NCBI GenBank assembly: GCA_029010715.1
Contig: JAQXKZ010000027.1
Span: forward strand, 1 to 40,810
From: Clostridiales bacterium
GTDB taxonomy: Bacteria; Bacillota; Clostridia; Oscillospirales; Oscillospiraceae
Length of the DNA: 40,810 nucleotides
Direction of reading: 5' to 3'
The notes under the pieces: model-generated
What the model was told of the DNA's origin: nothing
Seen by the model: only the letters and a program-made list of their open reading frames with translations
The model's database searches: none
In this document: positions 14,992-24,534 of the stretch, in pieces
How positions within the stretch are numbered: the first letter of the stretch is position 1
Layout: every line of letters starts with the position of its first letter
Program-made: the position numbers and the translations under genes

Positions 14992-16296
14992 ATGATTCTG
15001 AAGAATGTAGAAAAAAAAGAAAATAACGCCGCTACCTTTCAGGTAGAGTCCGATGCCGCAGAGTTTGAGTCCGCGGTAAACGGCGCCTATCTCAAGAACA
15101 AGGCTTCAATAAATATACCGGGCTTCCGCAAGGGCAAGGCACCCCGCGCTGTCGTCGAGGGTATGTACGGCACCGAGGTGTTCTATCAGGACGCTATGGA
15201 CGAGCTGGCGCCCAAGGCCTTCGAGTTCGGCCTCGCAGAGTCCGAGCTGCGTATGGTGGGCGCTCCCTCCATCGTGAACGTCGAAGTCACCGACGGACGC
15301 ACCGTAGAATATACTTTCGGTATCTCCCTCTATCCCGAGGTCAAACTCGGCCAGTACAAGGGACTCGAGGCCGAGCGCAAGGACGAGACCGTTACTGACG
15401 AGGACGTCGACAACGAGCTCAACTCCATCCGCAAGCGCAACGCCCGTATGCTCGATATCGAGGACCGCGCAGCCCAGCTCGGAGATACTGTCGACATCGA
15501 CTTCGACGGTTACCTCAACGGCGAGCGTTTTGACGGCGGCAAAGCGGAGGGATACTCCCTCGAGCTCGGCTCCAACAGCTTCGTACCCGGCTTCGAGGAC
15601 CAGGTTGCCGGTATGAGCATCGGCGAGGAAAAGGATCTCAACATCACCTTCCCCGAGAACTACACCCCTGAGCTTGCCGGTAAGGACGTAGTATTCAAGG
15701 TCAAGCTCAACAGTATCACCACTCCCGAGCTGCCCGAGCTGGATGACGAGTTCGCAAAGGACGTCTCCGAGTTCGATACTCTTGACGAGTACAAAAAGAG
15801 CCTTCGCGAGAACCTTGAAAAGCGCAGGAAGGACGAGGTAGAGAATGACTTCCGCGCCAATATAATCAAGCAGGCCGTCAATAACCTCGAGGCGGATATC
15901 CCCGAGTGCATGATAAACGACAAGATGGAAGAAACCATCCGCAGCTACGCCGCGAACTTCGGTATGACCGACCGCAGCGTTCCTATGGAGCAGCTGCAGA
16001 GCATGCTCGGCCTGAGCGATGAGGCTATCAGGAACAACGTCCGTCCTGCGGCTGAGTTCCAGGTCAAGACCGACCTCCTGCTTGAAGCCATTAAGGAAGA
16101 AGAGAAGCTCGAAGTCACCGAGGAAGCTTTCGAAGAGTATGTCAAGAAGGTTGCCGACGATGTCAAGGCCACTGTTGAGCAGATGAAGAACTACTTCGGC
16201 GAAGAGTTCATGAAGGAAGAGCAGCTCAAGGAGATGGCTACCAACGTCATGATAGACAGCGCCAAGGTCAAGACAGCCGAGGCCAAGGCCGAATAA
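14992..16296 (+). CDS. tig: Trigger factor, ribosome-associated chaperone and prolyl isomerase
   Basis: A 434-residue protein of normal trigger factor length. The ribosome-docking signature GFRKGKAPR is at about residue 43, the FKBP-type isomerase domain spans roughly 155-240 (GDTVDIDFDGYLNG to KDVVFKVKLNSI), and a long helical C-terminal chaperone domain follows. It binds nascent chains at the ribosome exit. A strong GAGGAGG precedes the ATG. Codon use is strongly biased toward CTC, AAG and CGC, as for other highly expressed genes here. It stands immediately before clpP and clpX, a classic arrangement. Confidence 0.97.
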   Translation: MILKNVEKKENNAATFQVESDAAEFESAVNGAYLKNKASINIPGFRKGKAPRAVVEGMYGTEVFYQDAMDELAPKAFEFGLAESELRMVGAPSIVNVEVTDGRTVEYTFGISLYPEVKLGQYKGLEAERKDETVTDEDVDNELNSIRKRNARMLDIEDRAAQLGDTVDIDFDGYLNGERFDGGKAEGYSLELGSNSFVPGFEDQVAGMSIGEEKDLNITFPENYTPELAGKDVVFKVKLNSITTPELPELDDEFAKDVSEFDTLDEYKKSLRENLEKRRKDEVENDFRANIIKQAVNNLEADIPECMINDKMEETIRSYAANFGMTDRSVPMEQLQSMLGLSDEAIRNNVRPAAEFQVKTDLLLEAIKEEEKLEVTEEAFEEYVKKVADDVKATVEQMKNYFGEEFMKEEQLKEMATNVMIDSAKVKTAEAKAE

Positions 16297-16357
16297 ATCC
16301 CCGGGATTGAGGATATGCTCTCTTGGATGCTGATATTTTAAAGGAGAGTTAAATACA

Positions 16358-16939
16358 ATGAGTTTAGTACCCTATGTAGTAGAACAGACCAGCCGCGGCG
16401 AGCGCTCCTATGATATCTTCTCCAGACTGCTTAACGACCGCATCGTTATGCTGTCCGAGGAGGTCAACGACACCACCGCCAGTCTGATCGTTGCCCAGCT
16501 TCTGTACCTTGAAGCGCAGGATCCGGATAAGGACATACAGTTTTATATCAACAGCCCCGGCGGCAGTGTCAGCGCAGGTCTTGCAATATATGACACCATG
16601 CAGTATATCAAGCCCGATGTCTCCACCATATGCGTCGGTCTGGCCGCTTCCATGGGCGCCTTCCTTCTCTCATCCGGCGCAAAGGGAAAGCGTATCGCTT
16701 TGCCTAACGCCGAGATCATGATCCATCAGCCCTCCGGCGGCAGTCAGGGTCAGTGCACCGATATCCAGATACAGGCTGAACAGATTCTCAGGATCAAAAA
16801 GCGGCTCAATTCCATCCTTGCCGAGAACAGCGGCAAGCCTGTGGAAACCATTGAAGCCGACTGTGAGCGCGACCATTTCATGACTGCCGAGGAAGCACGT
16901 GAATACGGCCTCATCGACAAGGTGATTTATAAGCGCTGA
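16358..16939 (+). CDS. clpP: ATP-dependent Clp protease proteolytic subunit
   Basis: A 193-residue serine protease that forms the two-ring ClpP chamber. The catalytic triad falls at canonical positions: S98 in [10 protein letters not shown]123 in [10 protein letters not shown] and D172 in CERDHFM. AAAGGAGAG precedes the ATG. A strong hairpin follows the gene, so clpP and clpX are probably not simply co-transcribed at equal levels. A weak promoter-like pair (TTGAGG/TGATAT, 18 bp apart) lies in the gap after tig but is not convincing. Confidence 0.97.
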   Translation: MSLVPYVVEQTSRGERSYDIFSRLLNDRIVMLSEEVNDTTASLIVAQLLYLEAQDPDKDIQFYINSPGGSVSAGLAIYDTMQYIKPDVSTICVGLAASMGAFLLSSGAKGKRIALPNAEIMIHQPSGGSQGQCTDIQIQAEQILRIKKRLNSILAENSGKPVETIEADCERDHFMTAEEAREYGLIDKVIYKR

Positions 16940-16970
16940 TATTGCCTCCGCGCTTTGCGGAAGGTACTGT

Positions 16971-17004
16971 TATGGGGGAACATCGCTGTTCCCCCATAGT
17001 TTTA
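16971..17004 (+). terminator. Terminator-like hairpin between clpP and clpX
   Basis: A perfect 12-bp stem, TATGGGGGAACA with TGTTCCCCCATA, encloses the loop TCGC and is followed by GTTTT. It would end or reduce transcription after clpP. Confidence 0.75.
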
Positions 17005-17048
17005 AGGCGCGGCTGATGCAGACCACGGCTGCGCGGACAGGAGTAGTT

Positions 17049-18299
17049 ATGGCAAAGAATGATGACAGACGGAGCATAAGATGCTCATTCTGCGGTAAAC
17101 CGCAGTCGCTCGTGGAGCGAATGATCGCCGGCAACAACTGTTATATCTGTGACGACTGCGTGCGTATGTGTATGAGCATCGTCGGAGATGAACCGGCGCA
17201 GGATAGGGTCGCAGGCTATGACGGGCTGCCGCTCGCCCTTGAAAAACTTCCCAAGCCCAAGCAGATCAAAGCAAATCTGGATGAATATGTAATCGGCCAG
17301 GACAGAGCAAAGATAGTCCTGTCGGTCGCTGTATATAATCATTATAAACGTATCCTCCATGCCGCGAAGGACGATGTGGAGCTGCAGAAGAGCAATATCC
17401 TGCTCATAGGCCCCACCGGCAGCGGCAAAACGCTTTTCGCACAGACCATGGCCAAGATGCTCGATGTGCCGTTTGCCATTGCCGACGCCACAACGCTGAC
17501 TGAGGCCGGCTACGTCGGCGAGGATGTTGAGAACGTCATACTGAAGCTGCTGCAGGCGGCCGAGTTTGACGTTGAGCGCGCTCAGCGCGGCATAATCTAC
17601 ATCGACGAGATAGACAAGATTGCCCGCAAGAGCGAGAACACCTCGATCACCAGGGACGTCTCCGGCGAGGGCGTTCAGCAGGCGCTGCTGAAGCTGCTTG
17701 AAGGCACGGTCGCAAACGTACCCCCTCAGGGCGGACGCAAGCACCCGCATCAGGAGTTTATTCAGGTGGACACCACCAACATTCTCTTTATCTGCGGCGG
17801 CGCCTTTGACGGCCTCGACAAGATAATCGAAAAACGCACCAATAAAAAGACCATGGGCTTCGGCGCGGACATCACCACCAGTGCCGAGCGCGATGTCGGG
17901 GAGATAATGTCCCAGGTGCAGCAGCACGACCTGCTGCAGTTCGGCATTATCCCTGAGCTCATAGGAAGACTGCCTGTTGTCGCCACGCTTGAGAGCCTTA
18001 AGCGCGACGATCTGGTCCGTATACTTACCGAGCCGAAGAACGCGATGACACGTCAGTACAAGGCTCTTATGGCTTACGACGGCGTGGATCTCGAATATGA
18101 GCCGGAAGCACTTGAGGCGATAGCCGATAAAGCAATAGAGATGAAGATCGGCGCGCGCGGCCTGCGCAGCGTTATGGAGGGCGTCATGACAGATATCATG
18201 TACTCCGTTCCTTCTGACACGACTGCCAGAAAGGTCCTTGTTACGACGCAGTGTGTCAAGGAAGGCACCAGTCCGACTGTCATCCACGTCAACGACTGA
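17049..18299 (+). CDS. clpX: ATP-dependent Clp protease ATPase subunit ClpX
   Basis: A 416-residue AAA+ unfoldase that feeds ssrA-tagged and other proteins to ClpP. The N-terminal zinc domain has C12/C15 and C34/C37 (CSFC, CDDC). The Walker A GPTGSGKT is at about 121, the pore loop GYVGEDV follows, and the Walker [11 protein letters not shown] is at about 182. Sensor and arginine-finger regions ([22 protein letters not shown]) are intact. ATG 17049 has AGGAG 5 nt upstream; in-frame ATG 17016 has none. Lon follows 31 nt downstream. Confidence 0.97.
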   Translation: MAKNDDRRSIRCSFCGKPQSLVERMIAGNNCYICDDCVRMCMSIVGDEPAQDRVAGYDGLPLALEKLPKPKQIKANLDEYVIGQDRAKIVLSVAVYNHYKRILHAAKDDVELQKSNILLIGPTGSGKTLFAQTMAKMLDVPFAIADATTLTEAGYVGEDVENVILKLLQAAEFDVERAQRGIIYIDEIDKIARKSENTSITRDVSGEGVQQALLKLLEGTVANVPPQGGRKHPHQEFIQVDTTNILFICGGAFDGLDKIIEKRTNKKTMGFGADITTSAERDVGEIMSQVQQHDLLQFGIIPELIGRLPVVATLESLKRDDLVRILTEPKNAMTRQYKALMAYDGVDLEYEPEALEAIADKAIEMKIGARGLRSVMEGVMTDIMYSVPSDTTARKVLVTTQCVKEGTSPTVIHVND

Positions 18300-18330
18300 G
18301 CTCACTTTACTCCGGAAAGGAGGAATAATC

Positions 18331-20721
18331 ATGCCACAGAATACCACAGAATTTGTACAACTTCCCATGCTGGCCCTGCGCGGCCTGCATGTTTTCCCGG
18401 GAATGATGCTGACTTTTGACGTTGAGCGCGCCGCATCCGTTGCGTCGCTCAACGCCGCCGTGAAGAACGACCAGCTTATCTTCCTTGCAGCCCAGAAGCT
18501 TCTGACTGCGGATATGCCGCAGGAGAACGAGATTTATCATGTCGGGACTGTCTGCCGTATACGTCAGCAGCTGCGCCAGCCGCGCAGCAATATCTGCCGC
18601 GTTATGGTCGAGGGGATCTACCGTGCCGAGGCAGACAGTATAACGCCGGACCCGAAGGGCTATACGGCTATGGCAGCCCCGCTGGAGGACAAAAAGGAGC
18701 GCGTCAGCGCCGCGCGCCGTGAGGCGCTGCTGCGCAGCTGTCTGAGCCAGTTTGAGGAGTACATTCAGTATAACCCTGAAATGGTCACTGAGCAGATACT
18801 GAATCTGCTTGCAAATCCCAACCCGATATATGTTTCAAATTACATAGCGCAGAATGTCCGCTTCTCCGTTGAGGACAGGCAGGCCATACTTGAAGAGCTG
18901 TATCCGAGCCGCCGCCTCGCGCTCATCAACCGTCTGCTCAGCCACGAGCTCAATGTGCTGAGTATCGAAAAGGAGCTGAGCGAAGCCACGCAGGAGGCCA
19001 TGAACCGCAGCCAGCGCGACTACTATCTCCGTGAGGAGATGAAGGTCATACAGTCTGAGCTCGGCGAGGATGATGACATTGAACGGTACCGCGAGAAGAT
19101 CAATGCCCTGCCGGTGAGCGACGAAGTGCGTGATAAGCTTATCAAGGAGCTGGGGAGGCTCCAGAAACAGCCCTTCGGTTCATCTGAGGCCGCCGTGCTC
19201 AGGAATTACCTTGACGTTTGCCTCGAAATCCCCTGGGGCAAAACGACGAAGGAGACTGTAAACATTGACAGGGCCCGCAAGAAGCTTGACGATGACCACT
19301 ACGGTCTTGAAAAGGTGAAAGAGCGTGTGCTTGAATATCTGGCGGTAAAGCAGCTCAGCCCCGATATAAAAGGCGGTCTTATCTGCCTTGTCGGACCTCC
19401 GGGAACCGGCAAGACCAGTATCGCCCAAAGCATCGCCGCGGCGACAAACCGCAAACTTGTACGTATATCCCTCGGCGGAGTCCATGACGAGGCCGAGATA
19501 CGCGGCCACCGCCGCACCTATATAGGCTCCATGCCCGGCCGCATCATCAGCGGCATTATTCAGGCCGGCTCCTGCAATCCGCTCATGGTCCTTGACGAGA
19601 TAGACAAGCTCGCCTCGGACTACCGCGGCGACCCTTCGGCAGCTCTGCTGGAGGCGCTGGACGGTGAGCAGAACGGCAGTTTCCGCGACAATTTTCTGGA
19701 GATCCCCTTTGACCTGTCCGGGGTGTTTTTCGTAACCACCGCTAATACGACGGATACAATACCGCGGGCACTGCTCGACCGTATGGAGGTAATCGAACTG
19801 CCCAGCTACACCGATGAGGAGAAGCTGCAGATAGCAAAGCAGCATCTGATTCCCAAGCAGCGCCGCAAGCACGGCCTGAAAGCCGCTCAGCTCAAAATGG
19901 ATGACGGCGCGATCAGAGAGATCATCGCCTCTTATACGAGAGAGTCCGGTGTAAGGACACTGGAGCGCGAGATAGCGAACGTTTGCCGTAAGACGGCCGG
20001 AGGCATCGCTGAAGAGAAATTCAAGTCGCTATCGCTGCATTCGGGCAATGTTGCAGAGCTGCTTGGCCCGGCGAAGTTCAAGCCGGAGGCTCTGCGGCGC
20101 CGTGACGAGGTCGGACTCGTGCGCGGCCTGGCCTACACTTCCGTCGGCGGCGAGGTGCTTGACGTCGAGGTCTCCGTCGTTGACGGTACCGGCCGGCTTG
20201 AACTGACCGGAAATCTCGGCGACGTGATGAAAGAATCAGCCAGAGCTGCCGTGACCTTTATACGCAGCCGCGCAAAAATGCTCGGTATTGACCCGGACTT
20301 TTATAAAGACAAGGATATACATATTCACTTCCCCGAGGGGGCGATTCCAAAGGACGGACCCTCCGCCGGTATAACCGTTACGATAGCGCTCATTTCTGCG
20401 CTGACCGGGACGCCGGTGCGGCGTGATGTGGCTATGACCGGCGAGATAACACTGCGCGGCAGAGTACTTCCGATCGGCGGACTGCGCGAAAAGACCATGG
20501 GTGCGCTCAGGGCCGGAGTCAGGACCGTCATTATCCCCGCCGACAATGAGAGCGATCTGGACAACATTGACCAGAATGTCAGGGCAAAGCTCAATTTCGT
20601 CACGGCCGAGACGGTAGACTCGATTCTGGACGTCGCCCTTGTAAGGCCGGACGGCAGCTCGAAACCGATGCAGCCACCCTGCCCGCATCAGGCGAAGGAG
20701 CTTTGCGCGGTCAGACAGTAG
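18331..20721 (+). CDS. lon: ATP-dependent protease Lon
   Basis: A 796-residue LonA protease with a substrate-binding N-domain, an AAA+ domain (Walker A GPPGTGKT at about 355, Walker B LMVLDEIDKL) and a C-terminal serine-lysine protease domain. The catalytic S678 lies in PKDGPSAG and K721 in GGLREKTMGA, 43 residues apart as in other Lon enzymes. ATG 18331 has AAAGGAGG 7 nt upstream; an in-frame start at 18238 would lie inside clpX. The tail carries a short Cys/His-containing extension (QPPCPHQAKELCAV), unusual but not clearly functional. Confidence 0.97.
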   Translation: MPQNTTEFVQLPMLALRGLHVFPGMMLTFDVERAASVASLNAAVKNDQLIFLAAQKLLTADMPQENEIYHVGTVCRIRQQLRQPRSNICRVMVEGIYRAEADSITPDPKGYTAMAAPLEDKKERVSAARREALLRSCLSQFEEYIQYNPEMVTEQILNLLANPNPIYVSNYIAQNVRFSVEDRQAILEELYPSRRLALINRLLSHELNVLSIEKELSEATQEAMNRSQRDYYLREEMKVIQSELGEDDDIERYREKINALPVSDEVRDKLIKELGRLQKQPFGSSEAAVLRNYLDVCLEIPWGKTTKETVNIDRARKKLDDDHYGLEKVKERVLEYLAVKQLSPDIKGGLICLVGPPGTGKTSIAQSIAAATNRKLVRISLGGVHDEAEIRGHRRTYIGSMPGRIISGIIQAGSCNPLMVLDEIDKLASDYRGDPSAALLEALDGEQNGSFRDNFLEIPFDLSGVFFVTTANTTDTIPRALLDRMEVIELPSYTDEEKLQIAKQHLIPKQRRKHGLKAAQLKMDDGAIREIIASYTRESGVRTLEREIANVCRKTAGGIAEEKFKSLSLHSGNVAELLGPAKFKPEALRRRDEVGLVRGLAYTSVGGEVLDVEVSVVDGTGRLELTGNLGDVMKESARAAVTFIRSRAKMLGIDPDFYKDKDIHIHFPEGAIPKDGPSAGITVTIALISALTGTPVRRDVAMTGEITLRGRVLPIGGLREKTMGALRAGVRTVIIPADNESDLDNIDQNVRAKLNFVTAETVDSILDVALVRPDGSSKPMQPPCPHQAKELCAVRQ

Positions 20722-20754
20722 GCTTGTATCTGCCGTCAGTTAAGCGAGGTATAA

Positions 20755-21342
20755 ATGGCTTCTTTGAATATAAATAAAGCGGACTTTATCAAGTCCGCCG
20801 CCTCACCTGAGCAGTTCGTTAACAGCAGCGTGCCTGCCGTTGCCTTTGCCGGCAAGTCAAACGTTGGCAAGTCCTCGGTCATAAACCGTCTGCTCAACAG
20901 GAAAAACTTTGCCCGTGTCGGTTCCGCTCCGGGAAAGACCATACATGTCAATTATTTTCTCATAGACTCTAAGCTCTATCTGATAGACCTGCCCGGATAC
21001 GGCTATGCAAGGGTCTCTCAGTCGGAGCGCGACCGCTGGGGAAGGCTTATGGAGGATTTCTTCGCCGCCGGACTTTTTGATCTTGGAGTGATGATCGTAG
21101 ACGCCCGCCATAAGCCCACGGCTGACGACGTGACTATGGCCCGGTGGTTCAAAAGCACCGGACATCCGGTCGTCGTTGTGGCAAACAAACTCGACAAGCT
21201 TAAAAAAAGCGAGATAGAACCGAACCTTGCCCTCATACGTGAGACGCTGGACCTGCCTGAAGAGACAGTATTCATTCCCTTTTCCGCCGAAAAGGGACAG
21301 GGCAGGGAAGCGCTGCTGTCGGAAATTACAGCATTGCTTTGA
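20755..21342 (+). CDS. engB: Ribosome biogenesis GTP-binding protein EngB (YsxC/YihA)
   Basis: A 195-residue small GTPase needed for 50S assembly. The motifs run in order: P-loop GKSNVGKSS at about 33, the G2 region APGKTIHVNYF, G3 DLPGYGYARVS, G4 NKLDKLKKSE and G5 FSAEKGQG. ATG 20755 has GAGG a few bases upstream. The gene follows lon by 33 bp and may be co-transcribed with it. Downstream a promoter starts the next transcription unit. Confidence 0.95.
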   Translation: MASLNINKADFIKSAASPEQFVNSSVPAVAFAGKSNVGKSSVINRLLNRKNFARVGSAPGKTIHVNYFLIDSKLYLIDLPGYGYARVSQSERDRWGRLMEDFFAAGLFDLGVMIVDARHKPTADDVTMARWFKSTGHPVVVVANKLDKLKKSEIEPNLALIRETLDLPEETVFIPFSAEKGQGREALLSEITALL

Positions 21343-21410
21343 CGCCTCGCATCAGGCCGGATCCGTTTTTCCCGGCATGCAAAAATTTTCACATTATTTT
21401 TCACCCGAAC

Positions 21411-21439
21411 TTGTATTTCGTAAAGCATTTTGTTAGAAT
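21411..21439 (+). promoter_or_regulatory. Promoter of the site-2 protease-scpAB operon
   Basis: TTGTAT (21411-21416) and TAGAAT (21434-21439) are 17 bp apart in an AT-rich stretch. Initiation near 21446 gives a leader of about 170 nt that contains the hairpin CCGGCA/TGCCGG (about 21569-21588). Confidence 0.6.
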
Positions 21440-21616
21440 ATCTATGGTAACGCCGCAAAAACCGTATTCGGCATCTGGCGGACAATTTGTTCCCCGACTG
21501 AGTCGTTTTTCTGAAACACATCAGGTGTTCCGGATAAATGAGCACCGCGGTCAGAACATCAGTTATCCCGGCATAGGCTTTTGCCGGATTATGCGGTATT
21601 GCCTTATATCCTGGGG

Positions 21617-22315
21617 GTGGCTCAGATAAGCGGACTCAGTTCAATATGGGACGGCTGGGATTTCAGTTACCTGCTGAGTATACTGCTTGGCGTCATCCCG
21701 TCGCTTCTGTGCATAACAATTCATGAGCTTAGCCACGGCTATATTGCTTTCCGCCTCGGAGACGATACGGCCAAGCGCGCCGGCCGGCTCACGCTGAACC
21801 CGCTGAAGCACCTTGACCCTATAGGCCTGCTTATGATGCTCGTTTTCCGCGTCGGCTGGGCAAAGCCTGTGCCGGTAAACATGTACCGCTTTAAGAATCC
21901 GAAGCGGGGTATGGCGGTAACGGCACTGGCCGGGCCTGTGAGCAATGTGCTCATAAGCCTTGTGTTCCTGCTCCTGTACGGGCTTCTCTATATACCTCTG
22001 CTGCGCAGCCCTGCCGGCGGGTACATGCTTAAGATGCTTGCACTTACGGCTGAAATGAGCCTTGGCCTTGCAGTGTTCAACCTTATTCCGCTGCCGCCGC
22101 TCGACGGCTCAAAGGTGCTGTTCTCGGTTATCAGCGACAAGGCATATTATCAGCTGATGCGCTATGAACGCTACGGCAGCGCTGTCCTGTTCATCCTTGT
22201 CGCGACCGGAGTGTTCGGAAAGCCGCTGTCTGCGGTCATAAACTTCCTGTATATTCATATGCTGCCGATCGCCCAGTTCGGCTGTGACGTGGTCTATAAG
22301 CTGTTTTATAAGTGA
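21617..22315 (+). CDS. Site-2 protease family membrane protein (M50)
   Basis: A membrane zinc protease of the short bacterial M50 family. The zinc motif HELSHG is about 40 residues from the start and the N-P-D-G motif appears as NLIPLPPLDGSKV, with four to five hydrophobic segments overall. The substrate is unknown. The start is uncertain: no ATG exists in frame. GTG 21617 is used here; TTG 21581 and TTG 21599 are alternatives, and none has a good Shine-Dalgarno. The best G-rich site (21612-21620) sits 5 nt before an in-frame ATA at 21626. The gene leads the scpA-scpB operon, a common neighbour in Clostridia. Confidence 0.88.
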   Translation: MAQISGLSSIWDGWDFSYLLSILLGVIPSLLCITIHELSHGYIAFRLGDDTAKRAGRLTLNPLKHLDPIGLLMMLVFRVGWAKPVPVNMYRFKNPKRGMAVTALAGPVSNVLISLVFLLLYGLLYIPLLRSPAGGYMLKMLALTAEMSLGLAVFNLIPLPPLDGSKVLFSVISDKAYYQLMRYERYGSAVLFILVATGVFGKPLSAVINFLYIHMLPIAQFGCDVVYKLFYK

Positions 22316-22321
22316 GTTATA

Positions 22322-23101
22322 ATGGATAATCCCAGCTTTTTTCTGGAAGGCGTTGTCAAGGACAAAAACGAGCTGCAGGACTTTGAGGGACCACTGAGTC
22401 TTATTCTCCTGCTGCTGTCGAAAAACAAAATAGAGATACGTGATATCAGTATCTCCGATATTCTGGACCAGTACCTTGAATATCTCGGGAAAATGCAGAG
22501 TATGGATCTCGAGATCGCGAGCGAGTTCGTCCAGATGGCATCGCACCTGCTTTATATAAAAACACGTACTCTCCTATCCGTAGATGAAGGGGTCTCGGAA
22601 CTGGAAGTCCTGATGGCGTCTCTGGAGCAGCTCAAATGCAGAGATATGTACGCTTCCGTTCAGAAGCTGCTGCCCGAGCTGAAGAAGGCTTCGGAGATCG
22701 GCCTGCTGTACTATGCAAAGCTGCCTGAGCCTCTGCCAAAGGCGGGCAGGGAATATGAGTACCGCCATGAGCCGGTGGATTTGCTGAAAGCCATGTACGG
22801 CATATATATGCGCGGCGGAAAGGCGCCGGAGCCGGATATGAGCGCTGCCGTCCCGAAGCGCATCGTATACAGCATCAGAGACAAAAGCGTGCAGATTCTG
22901 CAGCGGCTCAGATCGGGCCGCGCAAGCCTGAACAGCATATACCGTGATTGCCGCTCGCGTTCGGAGCTTGTGGCCGCGTTTATGTCTATACTTGAACTGT
23001 GCAGTATGGGCAGTGTCCGCATCAGCCGTGAAAACGACGACTACAGCCTTGAATTTACCGGCGGCGATATGGAAAGCATAATTGAAAAAATTGTTGAGTA
23101 A
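22322..23101 (+). CDS. scpA: Segregation and condensation protein A
   Basis: A 259-residue kleisin subunit of the SMC-ScpAB condensin. Typical features are DFEGPLSLILLLLSKNKIEIRDISI at the N-terminus (positions about 20-43), ASEFVQMASHLLYIKTRTLL at about 65 and the C-terminal winged-helix region ending in the SMC-cap binding part. It bridges the SMC heads and binds ScpB. The ATG lies 6 nt after the protease stop, with a weak binding site, which suggests translational coupling. scpB starts 3 nt after its stop. Confidence 0.93.
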   Translation: MDNPSFFLEGVVKDKNELQDFEGPLSLILLLLSKNKIEIRDISISDILDQYLEYLGKMQSMDLEIASEFVQMASHLLYIKTRTLLSVDEGVSELEVLMASLEQLKCRDMYASVQKLLPELKKASEIGLLYYAKLPEPLPKAGREYEYRHEPVDLLKAMYGIYMRGGKAPEPDMSAAVPKRIVYSIRDKSVQILQRLRSGRASLNSIYRDCRSRSELVAAFMSILELCSMGSVRISRENDDYSLEFTGGDMESIIEKIVE

Positions 23102-23104
23102 AGC

Positions 23105-23722
23105 ATGAATGATTTGAACTCGGCCATTGAGGCCATACTTTTCGCCGCGGGGGACAGCGTTCCCATCGCCAGACTGTCACTGATCATCGGTGTGGGCGAG
23201 GATGAGGTGGAGCGCTGTGCGAAGGAGCTGCAGGATGATTACAGCTTCAACCGCCGCGGAATGCGTATACTGCGTCTGGACAACAAGCTCCAGATGTGTT
23301 CCGCCCCGGATTATGCCGGGTATATAAGCAAAATCCTCGAACAGAGAAAGCCGCCCATGCTCTCTCAGGCTGCCCTTGAGACGCTTGCGATCGTTGCGTA
23401 TTTCCAGCCTGTCACCCGCGCATACATTGAGCAGGTTCGTGGTGTGGACAGCTCTTATACGGTCGGCGCCCTGCAGGAGCGCGGACTGATCGAGGAGTGC
23501 GGCCGCCTGGAGGTCCCGGGCCGCCCGTCTGTTTTCAGGACGACCGACGTCTTTCTCAGGACCATGGGCATAAGCTCCCTGACCGAGCTGCCGCCGCTGC
23601 CGGAAGTCAGCGCCAGCGAGGGCATGGAGAAACTTAAGGACGCCATAGACAAGCTGCAGACCCCGGAAGCCGGGGCGCAGCTGAGCTTTAACGAAGTTAC
23701 AGGAGACGCTGACGAGGAGTGA
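23105..23722 (+). CDS. scpB: Segregation and condensation protein B
   Basis: A 205-residue ScpB with two winged-helix domains. Recognisable segments are AIEAILFAAGDSVPIARL at the N-terminus, LSQAALETLAIVAYFQPVTR and IEQVRGVDSSYTVGALQERGLIEE cut by the second domain. It binds ScpA as a dimer within the SMC complex. The start follows the scpA stop by 3 nt; no strong binding site is seen, which fits coupling. The acidic C-terminal tail (TGDADEE) is not conserved in the family. Confidence 0.93.
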   Translation: MNDLNSAIEAILFAAGDSVPIARLSLIIGVGEDEVERCAKELQDDYSFNRRGMRILRLDNKLQMCSAPDYAGYISKILEQRKPPMLSQAALETLAIVAYFQPVTRAYIEQVRGVDSSYTVGALQERGLIEECGRLEVPGRPSVFRTTDVFLRTMGISSLTELPPLPEVSASEGMEKLKDAIDKLQTPEAGAQLSFNEVTGDADEE

Positions 23723-23727
23723 TGTAG

Positions 23728-24534
23728 TTGATAGGATTGATTGCCCTTGGCGCTCTGGCTGCACTTGTACTGCTGTTCATATTCCTGCCGGTGGTCGCCT
23801 GGTCCATATTGGGCCTTATAGTGCTGATTATTGTGCTGGTGCTTATTGTCCCGATAGGCGCCGACGTCTCGTATATAGACGGTGAGCTGAGACTGGCAGC
23901 CAGGGCAAACGGCTTTTCTTTCCAGCTTCTTCCGAAGAAGCCCGGGGATGAGGACAAGCCCCAGAAGGAAAAGAAACCTGGAAAGCCGAAAAAGGAGAAA
24001 AAGCCAAAGCCCAAACCTGAGGCCGGTTCAAAGCCAAAAAAGAAGCTGGATTTCACCATGGACGAGATCCTGGAGCTGCTTAAGCGAGTGCTCAGAGGCG
24101 TCGGGAGATTCGGCAAGATCACCGTCAACAGGTTCATGCTGCACTATGTCGCGGCAGGTGACGATCCGTACAATACGGCGGTGACATACAATTATGTCAA
24201 TGCCGCGCTCTCGTCGCTCATCCCGATATGTGAGCAGAAGTTCATCGTGAAGGACGCGGATGTCCGGACGGACATTGATTTTACCGCCGACAAGATGAAG
24301 GTGGATGCCGAACTGTGCATTACGATCCGTCTGATACAGGTCGTGCGTATGGCCTTTGCCGTTGCCTTCGGCGCGCTCGGCATACTCATCAGGAATAAGC
24401 TCCGCCTGCTCAGAGAAAAACGTCAGGCCCGGAAAAACGGAAGCGTGGATGCGGACAGCGATAATGTAAATAATACAGATAACAATAGAGAACAGCCTGC
24501 ACAGGCAGAGGAAAGGATGGACTCAAATGGATAA
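23728..24534 (+). CDS. DUF2953 membrane protein
   Basis: A 268-residue protein with a long hydrophobic N-terminus (about 1-45, two membrane passes), then a Lys/Pro-rich low-complexity linker (about 72-108, repeats of KPKPK/EKK). The DUF2953 domain follows with GDDPYNTAVTYNYVNAALSS at about 148 and a late hydrophobic segment. DUF2953 genes commonly stand next to ytfJ/gerW in spore formers; function is unknown, with a spore-envelope role inferred from context. The start is TTG 23728, with GAGGAG 8 nt upstream. The 3' end overlaps ytfJ by 8 nt. Confidence 0.85.
   Translation: MIGLIALGALAALVLLFIFLPVVAWSILGLIVLIIVLVLIVPIGADVSYIDGELRLAARANGFSFQLLPKKPGDEDKPQKEKKPGKPKKEKKPKPKPEAGSKPKKKLDFTMDEILELLKRVLRGVGRFGKITVNRFMLHYVAAGDDPYNTAVTYNYVNAALSSLIPICEQKFIVKDADVRTDIDFTADKMKVDAELCITIRLIQVVRMAFAVAFGALGILIRNKLRLLREKRQARKNGSVDADSDNVNNTDNNREQPAQAEERMDSNG

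Noticed and set aside
17085-18452. Long minus-strand ORF (455 aa) across clpX
   Set aside because: It is antisense to a clear ClpX with all motifs; its composition is that of a shadow of a GC-rich gene and it has no recognisable domain.
21444-21629. 62-residue ORF in the leader of the M50 protease
   Set aside because: The first ATG lies at the predicted transcription start with no binding site, and codon use is not gene-like. Only its last part is noted as a possible coupling ORF.
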